The notes below the pieces were generated by a model that saw only the letters and a program-made list of their open reading frames with translations, was not told where the DNA came from and made no database searches. Positions 8,970 to 17,003 of a DNA stretch of 34,492 nucleotides are shown here, in pieces (positions within the stretch are counted from its first letter, which is position 1; each line of letters opens with the position of its first letter). The translations under genes were made by a program, and so were the position numbers. The DNA is from a virus: the IMG/VR virus record IMGVR_UViG_3300031758_006345, positions 1 to 34,492 of that record. One strand, written 5' to 3'.

Positions 8970-10255
8970 TGGCATACATTATTAATAAAACTGATGGTTC
9001 AGAATTAACCGAACTACTTGATAAAACTATAGATCAAACTAGCACTGATCTCACGCTAGTTGGTAAAAATACCAGTAATTATGGTGAATTACTAAATGAA
9101 AATTTTATAAAGTTATTAGAAAATTTTGCCAGTTCGACTCCACCAAATTTTCCTATCAGAGGACAGATATGGTACGACTCTAATGAAAATAGATTAAAGA
9201 TATATGATGGCACACAGTTTAAAACTAGTGGTGGTCCTATAATTGCATCAAGTAGACCGACTACACTTGTTCAAGGTGACATATGGATTAATAATGCATC
9301 TAATCAAATGTTTTTTTATGATGGACAAGATACAGTACTAGCTGGGCCTTTATATACTGCTGAACAAGGTATATCTGGTCCTGAAGTCGTCAGTGTATCC
9401 GACGTCAGCGGAAATTTAAGATCGATTGTAAAACTTTGGGCAGGCCAAAGTTTATTAGGAATTTTTAGTAAAGATGAATTCACTCCGTCCACTAGAGACG
9501 CACTAGATTTGACTAGTGAAGGATTTACTGGTGTTATTAGAAAGGGATTCACCCAAGCTAATGACAGTCAAATAAAATTTTATGTCACTGCATCTAAAGC
9601 CGATGCATTGCTTGATGGATTGGGGAATTTAAAGGGTGTCAGTAGTTTTTTAAGTACAGAAACTGATTCCACTACTATTGGACAAATAAGAATACAGAAC
9701 GCAGTGCCGTTAGTTCTTGGCCCGACACAAAATAATGAATTTAGGATAGACAATTTAACATTTGCCATAGCTAGTAATAGATCAGGGCAAGATTTTAAAT
9801 TAATTGTAAGAAATGCAACAGTTGAGGTTGAAGCGATAACTGTAAAGACCACTACTTCTAGGATAGGAATTTTCAATAGTAATCCAGAACAAACCCTTCA
9901 TGTTGGCGGTTCTGCTAAAATTTCTGGAAATTTAGAAGTTACAGGAACTGTAAAATCATCTTGGATTTCTAAGTCAGCAAATTATACAGCTCAACCTAAT
10001 GAAAAAATATTATTGGCTGCAGATGTTTCACCGTTTACAATAACACTGCCAGCAAGTCCGGTAATAGGGGATTTTGTATCATTTATTGACGCTTCAATTC
10101 AGGGTTTGGATTTTAATCCAGTAACTATTGATAGAAACGGTCAAAAAATCAACGGAGCCGCATCAAATGTCGTAGTATCTACGGAAGCTGCTGCGTTTAC
10201 ATTGGTTTATACAGGAACAAATAGAGGCTGGGCATATGATAATGTACCAGTTTAA
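8969..10255 (+). CDS. Tail-fibre paralogue, second of three
   Basis: A 428-residue protein whose N-terminal ~250 residues align with those of the two flanking fibre genes ('VGKNTSNYGELLNENFIKLL', 'GQIWYDSNENRLKIYDG', then 'GDIWINN' and 'AGPLYTAEQG'). The C-terminal ~100 residues are different: after 'NSNPEQTLHVGGSAKISGNL' comes a beta-rich tip with 'TLPASPVIGDFVSFIDAS', a pattern frequent at fibre tips. The start codon overlaps the stop of the previous gene by one base (TAATG), so the two are probably translationally coupled. No collar domain is seen. A fibre role is well supported by paralogy. Confidence 0.75.
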   Translation: MAYIINKTDGSELTELLDKTIDQTSTDLTLVGKNTSNYGELLNENFIKLLENFASSTPPNFPIRGQIWYDSNENRLKIYDGTQFKTSGGPIIASSRPTTLVQGDIWINNASNQMFFYDGQDTVLAGPLYTAEQGISGPEVVSVSDVSGNLRSIVKLWAGQSLLGIFSKDEFTPSTRDALDLTSEGFTGVIRKGFTQANDSQIKFYVTASKADALLDGLGNLKGVSSFLSTETDSTTIGQIRIQNAVPLVLGPTQNNEFRIDNLTFAIASNRSGQDFKLIVRNATVEVEAITVKTTTSRIGIFNSNPEQTLHVGGSAKISGNLEVTGTVKSSWISKSANYTAQPNEKILLAADVSPFTITLPASPVIGDFVSFIDASIQGLDFNPVTIDRNGQKINGAASNVVVSTEAAAFTLVYTGTNRGWAYDNVPV

Positions 10256-10262
10256 ATAAATA
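10251..10262 (+). promoter_or_regulatory. T4-type late promoter-like motif TTTAAATAAATA
   Basis: This AT-rich element overlaps the stop codon of the previous fibre gene and ends 19 nt before the start at 10282. An AAGGGG ribosome-binding site (10268-10273) lies between. It matches the T4 late motif TATAAATA only partly; function is inferred. Confidence 0.4.
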
Positions 10263-10281
10263 TAGAAAAGGGGTTTAGGGA

Positions 10282-11757
10282 ATGCCTTATAACATTAATA
10301 GATATAACGGAACACTAGTCAGCGTAGTTGAAGATGGGACCGTCGATAATACGCTTGATATCAAGCTAATTGGAAAAAATTATGCAGGATATGGTGAAGT
10401 TCAGAATGAGAACTTTGTACATCTTCTAGAAAATTTCGCTGGAACCTCTGAACCAACTAGAAAGATTTCTGGTCAGATTTGGTATGATAGCGGAACTAAA
10501 AAACTAAAGTTCTATGATGGTACTAAATTTAGAACAACTGGCGGCGCCGAAATAGGTGCTTCCGAGCCAGTGGGGTTGACTACTGGTGATTTTTGGTATA
10601 ATACAAATACCAATCAATTATATGCTTGGAGTGGATCGGAATTTATATTAGTTGGTCCACAAGCAGTGGCCAATGCTGAAACCACACAATTAAGATCTAG
10701 AAGTGTTGTAGATACTACCAGCGCCACACACGCTATTGTTGAAGCAGTGGTTAATGGCGTAGTTGTTTATATTATTTCTTCGGATGAATTTACTCTTAAT
10801 GCAGCAATCAATCCTATTACAGGATACAGCGTAATTAAAAAGGGCATTACCTTAGTCAATACACCGAGTGTTACGCTTGGGCCAGATGTCGAAGGTGTAA
10901 CGTCCACAGATCATAGATTTTGGGGAACATCATCAAACGCTTTAAAATTGGGCGGCGTAGATGCAACCAAGTTTGTTAGAAATGATATCTCTTCATTGCC
11001 AACAGTTGCTATAAGATTCAGTGATTTAGGTTTTACTGTAGGTAACGACGATGATTTGTCTGTGTTTATTGATGGCACAACTCCAACAATACAAAACGTC
11101 CTAAGTGACACTATTGTTTTTAAAACAAATACAGGTACAGTTCAAACTCCTTTAAAAATTATAGGTGCTAACACATTGCCGGGCAGTAACAATGTAAGTA
11201 ATTTAGGTTCTAGCTCATTCAAGTTTGCAACAGTTTTTGCAACATCTTTTAATGGAGTAGCCACGCAGGCAGATACACTTAATCTTGGCGGGTCATACGT
11301 GTCTGCTAGTTTAACAGCTACACCATCAACTATCGCAGCAAGAGATAGTTCTGGTGATATATATGCAAATCGTTTTGAAGGAACTGCTGCTGAAGCAGAA
11401 TATGCTGACCTTGCTGAAAAATATCTAACAGATGCAGACTATGATGTCGGCACTGTAGTAACAGTTGGTGGCGAAGCCGAAGTTAGGGCAGCAATATTTG
11501 GAGATAGAGCGATTGGGGTCATTTCAGCTCACCCGGCCTATCTTATGAATAGTGCATCCAATGGTCAGGCTGTGGCCTTAAAAGGCCGAGTACCAGTAAA
11601 AGTTACTGGAGCTATTAAAAAGGGAGATAGATTAATTGCAGCCGATAATGGTTGTGCCGTTCATGCAGGGTTTCATCAATATCAAGATGTGTTTGCCATA
11701 GCATTGGAAACAAACAATGATGTTGGAATAAAGTTAGTAGAAGCAATCGTTCTATAA
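10282..11757 (+). CDS. Tail-fibre paralogue, third of three, with distinct C-terminal domain
   Basis: A 491-residue protein with the shared N-terminal module ('LIGKNYAGYGEVQNENFVHL', 'GQIWYDSGTKKLKFYDG', 'GDFWYNTNTNQLYAWSGSEF'). The middle has the fibre signature VSNLGSSSFKFATVFA. The last ~125 residues (YADLAEKYLTDADYDVGTVV, then 'GDRAIGVISAHPAYLMN' and 'GRVPVKVTGAIKKGDRLIA') form a conserved C-terminal domain I associate with cyanophage fibres; it resembles neither the collar domain nor the tip of the previous gene. A good ribosome-binding site (AAGGGG) supports the start. It is likely a fibre or a fibre-associated protein that assembles with the two paralogues or replaces one of them. Confidence 0.75.
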   Translation: MPYNINRYNGTLVSVVEDGTVDNTLDIKLIGKNYAGYGEVQNENFVHLLENFAGTSEPTRKISGQIWYDSGTKKLKFYDGTKFRTTGGAEIGASEPVGLTTGDFWYNTNTNQLYAWSGSEFILVGPQAVANAETTQLRSRSVVDTTSATHAIVEAVVNGVVVYIISSDEFTLNAAINPITGYSVIKKGITLVNTPSVTLGPDVEGVTSTDHRFWGTSSNALKLGGVDATKFVRNDISSLPTVAIRFSDLGFTVGNDDDLSVFIDGTTPTIQNVLSDTIVFKTNTGTVQTPLKIIGANTLPGSNNVSNLGSSSFKFATVFATSFNGVATQADTLNLGGSYVSASLTATPSTIAARDSSGDIYANRFEGTAAEAEYADLAEKYLTDADYDVGTVVTVGGEAEVRAAIFGDRAIGVISAHPAYLMNSASNGQAVALKGRVPVKVTGAIKKGDRLIAADNGCAVHAGFHQYQDVFAIALETNNDVGIKLVEAIVL

Positions 11758-11765
11758 CTAAATAA
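11758..11765 (+). promoter_or_regulatory. T4-type late promoter-like motif CTAAATAA
   Basis: It lies directly after the fibre stop codon and ends 20 nt before the start at 11786, the same spacing as the other two candidate late promoters in this block. An AAAGAGA purine stretch before the start may serve as a ribosome-binding site. Confidence 0.4.
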
Positions 11766-11785
11766 CACAAAATAAAGAGAACGTT

Positions 11786-12781
11786 ATGTCAGGATCACCA
11801 GGTATTTTTCCAAAAATTGATGGCAACACCATATATGCAGAAGACTATAACAATATTCAGAGCACTGCTGAATTTCTATTAGGTACTGGATTATCAGATG
11901 CTGGATACGGCCAAGTAGTATCATCAGCAATTGTATCCGGACAACCAGCTCCAGACTTAATTACAGTTGCCCAATGGAACAGTTTACGAAATGATTTACT
12001 TAAAGTTCGTCAGCACCAGACAGGAGTAGATGAAGGTCCAAATTTAGATATTCCATCTGATAGTACATTGATCACTAATGAATTTGTTAACCAATATAAA
12101 ACATTTGCAACAACATGTCAGGTCGATAGATTGACTATTGCATTTAATCAAGGAACTGAACAGAATTTAGTTTCCCCTAGCATTAGAGCAACCAATTGGA
12201 GTGGTACGTTGACGCAAGTTCTTACTGTTACATTTCCGACAGGCGACGCTGCTCGACATTTTTTCAATGCAGGCGGTCAAATAAGATTTAGTGCATCATT
12301 AGTTCACAGTCTTTCAGTTTCTGATCCTTCTTATACTAAAACTGAAAAATGGAAAGATCTTCTCAATGATATGGCAACAATATCTTTTGGTTCTACTGGA
12401 ACAACGTATTCTGGAACTGGCGCAGCCGGAGGATATCCAAAAACAGATTTAGGTTGGTATTCTATAACTACAACCCCACAAACAATTTTCATAAAGCCAG
12501 CAGTTGCTGGAGTATATGCTGAAAACGACTACAATATTTCAGTAAGTAAAGATGATGTTAGTGTCGCAAATGGTCGAATTCTTACAGTTACGATACAATT
12601 TAGAGATGATGACAGCGGGGATCCACCAATCTTGCCATTACCAAAAGGTGCTGCACCTGGCGGCGTTGATGAGCCAGTCAAAGGAACACTGACTAGTTCA
12701 ATTAAGGCTTTTGTACCCACAGGCACTAACGTCAACTTACCACTACCTCCTGCAACAATCAATAATACAGGTTTTAATTAA
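11786..12781 (+). CDS. Virion-type structural protein, function unknown
   Basis: A 331-residue protein that is acidic and rich in Ser, Thr and Gly, with no membrane segment. The N terminus (IDGNTIYAEDYNNIQSTAEF and the following LLGTG) and the central beta-rich part ('HFFNAGGQIRFSASLVHSLS') resemble proteins found next to fibres in marine T4-like phages. The C terminus has an Ig-like strand pattern ('VANGRILTVTIQFRDDDSGD') followed by a Pro-rich tail. It is the last gene of the structural block; a hairpin and a new promoter follow. A role as a fibre-attached decoration or a fibre tip is an inference. Confidence 0.6.
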   Translation: MSGSPGIFPKIDGNTIYAEDYNNIQSTAEFLLGTGLSDAGYGQVVSSAIVSGQPAPDLITVAQWNSLRNDLLKVRQHQTGVDEGPNLDIPSDSTLITNEFVNQYKTFATTCQVDRLTIAFNQGTEQNLVSPSIRATNWSGTLTQVLTVTFPTGDAARHFFNAGGQIRFSASLVHSLSVSDPSYTKTEKWKDLLNDMATISFGSTGTTYSGTGAAGGYPKTDLGWYSITTTPQTIFIKPAVAGVYAENDYNISVSKDDVSVANGRILTVTIQFRDDDSGDPPILPLPKGAAPGGVDEPVKGTLTSSIKAFVPTGTNVNLPLPPATINNTGFN

Positions 12782-12799
12782 CCAAAATCTAAAAATTCA

Positions 12800-12828
12800 T
12801 TGACATTTGTCCTGAAAGATTATATAGT
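12800..12828 (+). promoter_or_regulatory. Sigma70-like promoter TTGACA-17-TATAGT before the 19-gene chain
   Basis: The -35 is TTGACA (12800-12805) and the -10 is TATAGT (12823-12828), separated by exactly 17 nt. Transcription would start near 12835 and lead to an AGGA ribosome-binding site (12843-12846) and the ATG at 12853. The hexamers match the consensus at 11 of 12 positions. This separates the modification genes from late control and suggests they are read by host RNA polymerase. The -10 lies inside the hairpin at 12811-12845. Confidence 0.7.
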
Positions 12829-12845
12829 TTACTATACCTTTCAGG
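12811..12845 (+). terminator. Hairpin with T-run at end of structural block, overlapping a promoter
   Basis: The arms CCTGAAAG (12811-12818) and CTTTCAGG (12838-12845) pair perfectly. An inner TATAG/CTATA pair (12823-12827, 12832-12836) extends the stem after a small bulge. A run of Ts (12847-12852) follows, as in a Rho-independent terminator. Because the -10 hexamer lies inside the stem, the palindrome could also serve as an operator. Confidence 0.6.
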
Positions 12846-12852
12846 ATTTTTT

Positions 12853-13200
12853 ATGGACGACACAGTAAAAAAAGCATTCGAAATATCTAATTTTATGTCT
12901 GCATTAGCAGAGCAAAAAAGAGTACTCTTAGAAGAGTACCATCAAAATTCCATATATTTTTTCAATGGCACAGTGTTTAAAGTTGATAAAGAGCTTATCA
13001 ATTTTGTTAAAACTTTGATTGACTTAGGGCAAGATTCGTTTGTCCTTATTGATAACAACAACACACCGGTAGATATACAAAATCCAAAGAAATTTCTACA
13101 AGAATTGCTCGACAAGTATTTCTTTGCATCAAACGCATATAATACTAAGTTTCAAAAATTAAAATCTAGCAGATCGGTAGAAAGTTTATTAGATATATGA
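12853..13200 (+). CDS. Small protein of unknown function, first gene of the 19-gene chain
   Basis: A 115-residue, mostly helical and charged protein (HEYHQNS-type segment, Lys-rich C terminus) with no recognised motif, signal peptide or membrane segment. The ATG at 12853 is set by an AGGA six bases upstream. The stop overlaps the next start as ATGA. It is the first gene behind the strong promoter, so it is probably expressed together with the glycosyltransferase-like and radical SAM genes that follow. It could be a small regulator or a structural accessory; the sequence does not decide. Confidence 0.6.
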   Translation: MDDTVKKAFEISNFMSALAEQKRVLLEEYHQNSIYFFNGTVFKVDKELINFVKTLIDLGQDSFVLIDNNNTPVDIQNPKKFLQELLDKYFFASNAYNTKFQKLKSSRSVESLLDI

Positions 13201-14018
13201 ATCGTGGTATACTAATTTTTGCCTACAACAATCAAGAAATTGATTATGTAAAGATGGCAGTTTTTGCTGCCAGGCGTGCTACTGAACATTTAAATCTCCC
13301 AGTTACTCTAATTACAGACAAAGATATAACATCTGAAGATGTAATATCTGTATTTGAAAAGATCATTGTTGTTACAGATAACAGTAATCAAAATAAAAGA
13401 TTTTATGATGGCGATTCTGATTTCAAATTACTTAACTGGAAAAACTATACTAGAAATACTGCTTATGACTTGACACCTTATGATGAGACCTTGGTCATAG
13501 ATTCTGATTTTATCATCAACTCGAATTTTTTAAGGTATTGTTGGACTCAAAAAAATGATTTTTTAATTTACAAAGATTCCTTTGATTTATCTAGTAGTAG
13601 AGAAACATCTGAGTTTACATTTATCAGTGATTTAGGCATTCCATTTTATTGGGCTACAGTTTTCTTTTTTAGAAAAACTGAAAGGATAAAAGTGTTTTTT
13701 CATCTTTTAGGAAAGATTAAAGAAAATTGGGACTATTATTCTAAAGTGTTTTACCTCCCAACTAAAAAATTTAGAAATGATTTTGCATTTAGTATGGCTA
13801 TTCATATGATGAATGGGTTGACTGAGGGGGATTTTGCAACATCGATGCCTAACAAATTATGGTTTATTACTGATAAGGATATTTTATTAGAATATTCAAA
13901 CACAAGAATGACATTTTTAATACAATCTAAAGATAGACGATATATCCCAGTGGCCATTAATAAAAAAGACATTCATGTTATGAATAAATTTAGTTTAATG
14001 AGAGTAATCAATGTCTAA
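13197..14018 (+). CDS. Glycosyltransferase-like protein (GT-A type, DxD)
   Basis: A 273-residue protein with the outline of a nucleotide-sugar transferase. It opens with a beta strand (GILIFAYNNQ), has a second one at 'LPVTLITDKD', and carries a D-S-D motif (102-104, in ETLVIDSDFI) like the metal/UDP-sugar-binding DxD of GT-A folds. The next gene has the same layout, so the two are probably distant paralogues. It overlaps the previous gene by 4 nt and the next by 8 nt. Likely roles are glycosylation of virion or host surface glycans, or of DNA; the donor and acceptor sugars cannot be told from the sequence. Confidence 0.55.
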   Translation: MNRGILIFAYNNQEIDYVKMAVFAARRATEHLNLPVTLITDKDITSEDVISVFEKIIVVTDNSNQNKRFYDGDSDFKLLNWKNYTRNTAYDLTPYDETLVIDSDFIINSNFLRYCWTQKNDFLIYKDSFDLSSSRETSEFTFISDLGIPFYWATVFFFRKTERIKVFFHLLGKIKENWDYYSKVFYLPTKKFRNDFAFSMAIHMMNGLTEGDFATSMPNKLWFITDKDILLEYSNTRMTFLIQSKDRRYIPVAINKKDIHVMNKFSLMRVINV

Positions 14019-14841
14019 AGGCCATGTTTTTTTAGCACAAAATTCTAAAACTGATTATGTATTTCAAGCATATATGCTTGCCTTAACGATAAAAAAACAT
14101 AATAAAAGGCATAATCAGACATGTTTAATAACTAACGATGCAGTTCCAGATAGGTACAAGCACGTATTTGACAACATCGTTGAGATTCCTTGGAATGATT
14201 CTGCAGAAAACAACGAATGGAAAATTGAAAATCGTTGGAAGATCATCCATGTTTCGCCTTTTAAAGAGAATCTAGTTTATGATACTGATATGTTACTGAT
14301 GTCATCAAATGATCATTGGTGGGATTTCTTAGCTAACAAAGATGTTGTTCTTACTAGTGAAGTTCGTACATATAGAGATAAAATAGTAACAAGTGACTTT
14401 TATAGAAAAGCATTTACTGATAACAATTTGCCCAATGTTTATATGGGCGTTCACTATTTTAAAAAGAATCGACAATCATATGAGTTTTATAAATGGTTAG
14501 AAATTATCACAAACAATTATAATGAATTTTATGACAAATTTTTGATAAAATCAAAACAAAAATTTTGTAGCATGGATATAAATGCCGCATTAGCTGTCAA
14601 ATTTATGGGCGCAGAAGAACAATTTTTGATTAGTGGTTCTATTCCCAGCTTTACACACATGAAACCAGCAGTGCAGGGCTGGGTAAAAACTCCACATAAA
14701 TGGCAAGATATATTAATGACCACCTATGATGATAACTTAATTATAGGTAATTATCTACAAACGGGAATATTTCATTATACAGAAGATGACTTTTTAAATT
14801 CAGAAATAGTAAAGGCAATTGTGGAGTCGTATAATGACTGA
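14011..14841 (+). CDS. Glycosyltransferase-like protein (GT-A type, DxD), second copy
   Basis: A 276-residue protein built like its upstream neighbour: an N-terminal strand with an Asn-rich loop (GHVFLAQNSKTDYVFQAYML), 'NQTCLITNDAVPD', and a D-T-D motif at 91-93 after 'FKENLVY'. A 'WRII..SPF' -type helix precedes the DxD, and 'NVYMGVHYFKK' follows in the place where acceptor-side residues lie in GT8-like enzymes. A late His in 'GIFHYTEDD' could be a metal ligand. It overlaps its neighbours by 8 nt on both sides. Enzymatic activity is inferred from fold-level resemblance; the family assignment is uncertain. Confidence 0.55.
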   Translation: MSKGHVFLAQNSKTDYVFQAYMLALTIKKHNKRHNQTCLITNDAVPDRYKHVFDNIVEIPWNDSAENNEWKIENRWKIIHVSPFKENLVYDTDMLLMSSNDHWWDFLANKDVVLTSEVRTYRDKIVTSDFYRKAFTDNNLPNVYMGVHYFKKNRQSYEFYKWLEIITNNYNEFYDKFLIKSKQKFCSMDINAALAVKFMGAEEQFLISGSIPSFTHMKPAVQGWVKTPHKWQDILMTTYDDNLIIGNYLQTGIFHYTEDDFLNSEIVKAIVESYND

Positions 14842-15406
14842 TCGCCTCAGTGAAGAAGCAGTGAAAAAAGCTCAACAGCCTTATGTAGTAAATTCTATGT
14901 ATGTGCATTACGATGAGAATGGTCAAGTTGTTGCCATTTCAAATAGTAAAACATTTTCAGATAGATACTATGAAGTTCCGGCTAAAAGGGTCGAATCTTT
15001 TATGTTAGGAAAAAAAGATTTTACTGGGCTAACTTATGATTATTTTAAGTTTGATAAAGAAGTTATTAATGCAGATAAAAAGAGTATCAATGCCAATGTT
15101 CTTTATATGATTCCCTCTACATTTGAAGAAAATGTAGACTGTAAAATTTTAATTGATAAAAATAAAAAACAATTAAGATTTTTATTAACAGATCAAGCCA
15201 AAAAAGAAATTTTTTCTAGAAATTTAACAGATACTTATAAATTTTATTTTACTAAGAAGAATAATCAACATTTTTTATATAATGAATTTCTCATGTCTGG
15301 TGAAAAATTATTAGCAAATTCTTTTTTTGACATTGAACAATTACCAGAAAAGTTTAGTATCTATACAATACCGGTCTTCAATTCTTATGGTGTGATTTTA
15401 AAATGA
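14834..15406 (+). CDS. Protein of unknown function between glycosyltransferase-like genes
   Basis: A 190-residue protein. I chose the ATG at 14834 over a TTG at 14819 because GGAG (14823-14826) lies 7 nt before it and because the resulting 8-nt overlap (ATGACTGA) is the style used throughout this gene chain. The N-terminal half has 'YVHYDENGQVVAISNSK' followed by a Tyr/Phe-rich beta-type sequence; the C-terminal half is Lys-rich. No catalytic motif, signal or membrane segment is seen. Its setting suggests a partner in the same surface-modification pathway or a small structural protein. Confidence 0.55.
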   Translation: MTDRLSEEAVKKAQQPYVVNSMYVHYDENGQVVAISNSKTFSDRYYEVPAKRVESFMLGKKDFTGLTYDYFKFDKEVINADKKSINANVLYMIPSTFEENVDCKILIDKNKKQLRFLLTDQAKKEIFSRNLTDTYKFYFTKKNNQHFLYNEFLMSGEKLLANSFFDIEQLPEKFSIYTIPVFNSYGVILK

Positions 15407-16329
15407 GTAAAACTATTAAAATTATAGATTGTGATGTGATTTATCTCAGCTATGATGAACCTAATGCAGAAGAAAACTATGCAGACTTGGTGACTAAAGT
15501 GCCGTGGGCTAAACGTGTTCATGGTATATACGGGAGTGATGCTGCTCACAAAGCCTGTGCAAAAATTGCCGACACTGAACGAGTAGTCATTGTTGATGGC
15601 GATAACATTGTTAAACCTAATTTGATAGAACAACGTGTTTCTTTTAAAGATGATACAGTTGATATGAACAAAGTAGTAATTAGTTGGGGAGCAAAGAACA
15701 TTATCAATGGTTTGATATATGGCAATGGTGGGATTAAATGCTGGCCAACTCAACTTATATTAGATATGAAAACTCATGAAAATGCTGACCCCAACAATCC
15801 AAAAACACAAGTTGATTTTTGTTGGGATATTAATTATACTCAAATAGATGAGTGTATGAGCGATGTCTATAATAATGCTAGTCCACAGCAAGCCTGGCGT
15901 GCAGGATTTCGTGAAGGTGTCAAAATGAGTTTGCTTGAGGGGTCCAAGTTGGCAGATTCAGGGCAACTAGCAAAATTAATTCATTGGAAAAATTTTCATA
16001 GATTGATGATATGGATGCACATAGGCAATGACGTCGATAATGGTCTATGGGCAATGTATGGTGCAAGACAAGGCTGTTATCTAACTAATTGTACCGATTG
16101 GGATCTTTTAAACGTCAGGGATTTCAAGTGGCTTAATGAATATTGGAAACAATACGTAAATCAAGATGAAAACAACTTAATGATAGAGGTTGAGAAACTC
16201 GGGGAAAAATTAAAGTCTGGTATCGGTTTAGATATGGCTGATGTTTTTACTTCAGCGCAGAGTAAAATGTTTAAAGCTATGTATACTAATCCTCCTAGGA
16301 TGAAAAATAATGCAGTCGTGAGTAATTAA
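15403..16329 (+). CDS. Glycosyltransferase-like protein with DGD motif
   Basis: A 308-residue protein. The start is 'DVIYLSYDEPNAEENYADL', followed by 'WAKRVHGIYG' and the D-G-D motif at 65-67 (VVIVDGDNIV), which sits where GT-A enzymes hold their DxD. Further conserved blocks shared with the next gene are 'INGLIYGNGGIKCWP', 'AWRAGFREGVK' and 'NGLWAMYGARQG'. The family is widespread in marine T4-like phages to my knowledge, but its substrate is not established here. It overlaps the previous gene by 4 nt and the next by one base. Confidence is moderate for a nucleotide-sugar-dependent activity. Confidence 0.55.
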   Translation: MSKTIKIIDCDVIYLSYDEPNAEENYADLVTKVPWAKRVHGIYGSDAAHKACAKIADTERVVIVDGDNIVKPNLIEQRVSFKDDTVDMNKVVISWGAKNIINGLIYGNGGIKCWPTQLILDMKTHENADPNNPKTQVDFCWDINYTQIDECMSDVYNNASPQQAWRAGFREGVKMSLLEGSKLADSGQLAKLIHWKNFHRLMIWMHIGNDVDNGLWAMYGARQGCYLTNCTDWDLLNVRDFKWLNEYWKQYVNQDENNLMIEVEKLGEKLKSGIGLDMADVFTSAQSKMFKAMYTNPPRMKNNAVVSN

Positions 16330-17003
16330 TGTACGATATAATTTTTATTAGTTATAATGAACCCAATGCTGATAAAAATTGGTTAGCATTGAAATCTAGA
16401 TTTCCTATGGCTAAACGTGTACATGGAATCAAAGGAATACATCAGGCGCATATCCATGCCGCTAAACAATGCTTTACTAATATGATATGGGTCGTTGATG
16501 GTGACGCCGTTATTCTTGACAGTTTTAATTTTGATTTTATTGCAGATAGAGAGGATTTTGTCTATGTTTGGAGAAGTAAAAATCCCATCAATGCTTTGGA
16601 ATATGGCTATGGCGGAGTCAAATTGTTTCCTAGACTAGCAACAATTAATATGGATACATCTAAACCAGATATGACTACAAGTATTAGTAATCATTTTAAA
16701 CCGATGCCACAAATTAGTAACATCACTGCATTTAATACTGATCCCTTTAATACATGGAAAAGCGCATTTAGGGAGTGTGTTAAATTATCTAGTAAAGTTA
16801 TTGATAGGCAAAAGAATGACGAAACTGATATTAGACTACGTATTTGGACCACTGTTGGGGAAGATAAAGACTATGGCAAATTCGCAGTTCTTGGTGCTCG
16901 AGCCGGTGTGGAATTTGGTATTAGTAATAAAAATAATTTTTCTGAGCTTAAAAAAATTAATGACTTTGAGTGGCTCAAAAATAAATTTGATAAAGGCGAA
17001 TAA
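16329..17003 (+). CDS. Shorter paralogue of the upstream glycosyltransferase-like protein
   Basis: A 224-residue protein clearly related to its upstream neighbour. It shares 'ISYNEPNADKNWLALK', 'MAKRVHGIKG', the D-G-D motif (57-59), 'INALEYGYGGVKLFP', 'TWKSAFRECVK' and 'YGKFAVLGARAG'. It is about 85 residues shorter, mainly at the C terminus and in the middle. The two therefore form a tandem duplicate that has diverged and may act on different positions of one glycan. The start overlaps the stop of the previous gene by one base (TAATG), and its own stop overlaps the next start in the same way. Confidence 0.55.
   Translation: MYDIIFISYNEPNADKNWLALKSRFPMAKRVHGIKGIHQAHIHAAKQCFTNMIWVVDGDAVILDSFNFDFIADREDFVYVWRSKNPINALEYGYGGVKLFPRLATINMDTSKPDMTTSISNHFKPMPQISNITAFNTDPFNTWKSAFRECVKLSSKVIDRQKNDETDIRLRIWTTVGEDKDYGKFAVLGARAGVEFGISNKNNFSELKKINDFEWLKNKFDKGE

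Noticed and set aside
14819-14833. Upstream TTG start for the gene ending at 15406
   Set aside because: ATG 14834 is better placed behind GGAG and gives the usual 8-nt overlap.
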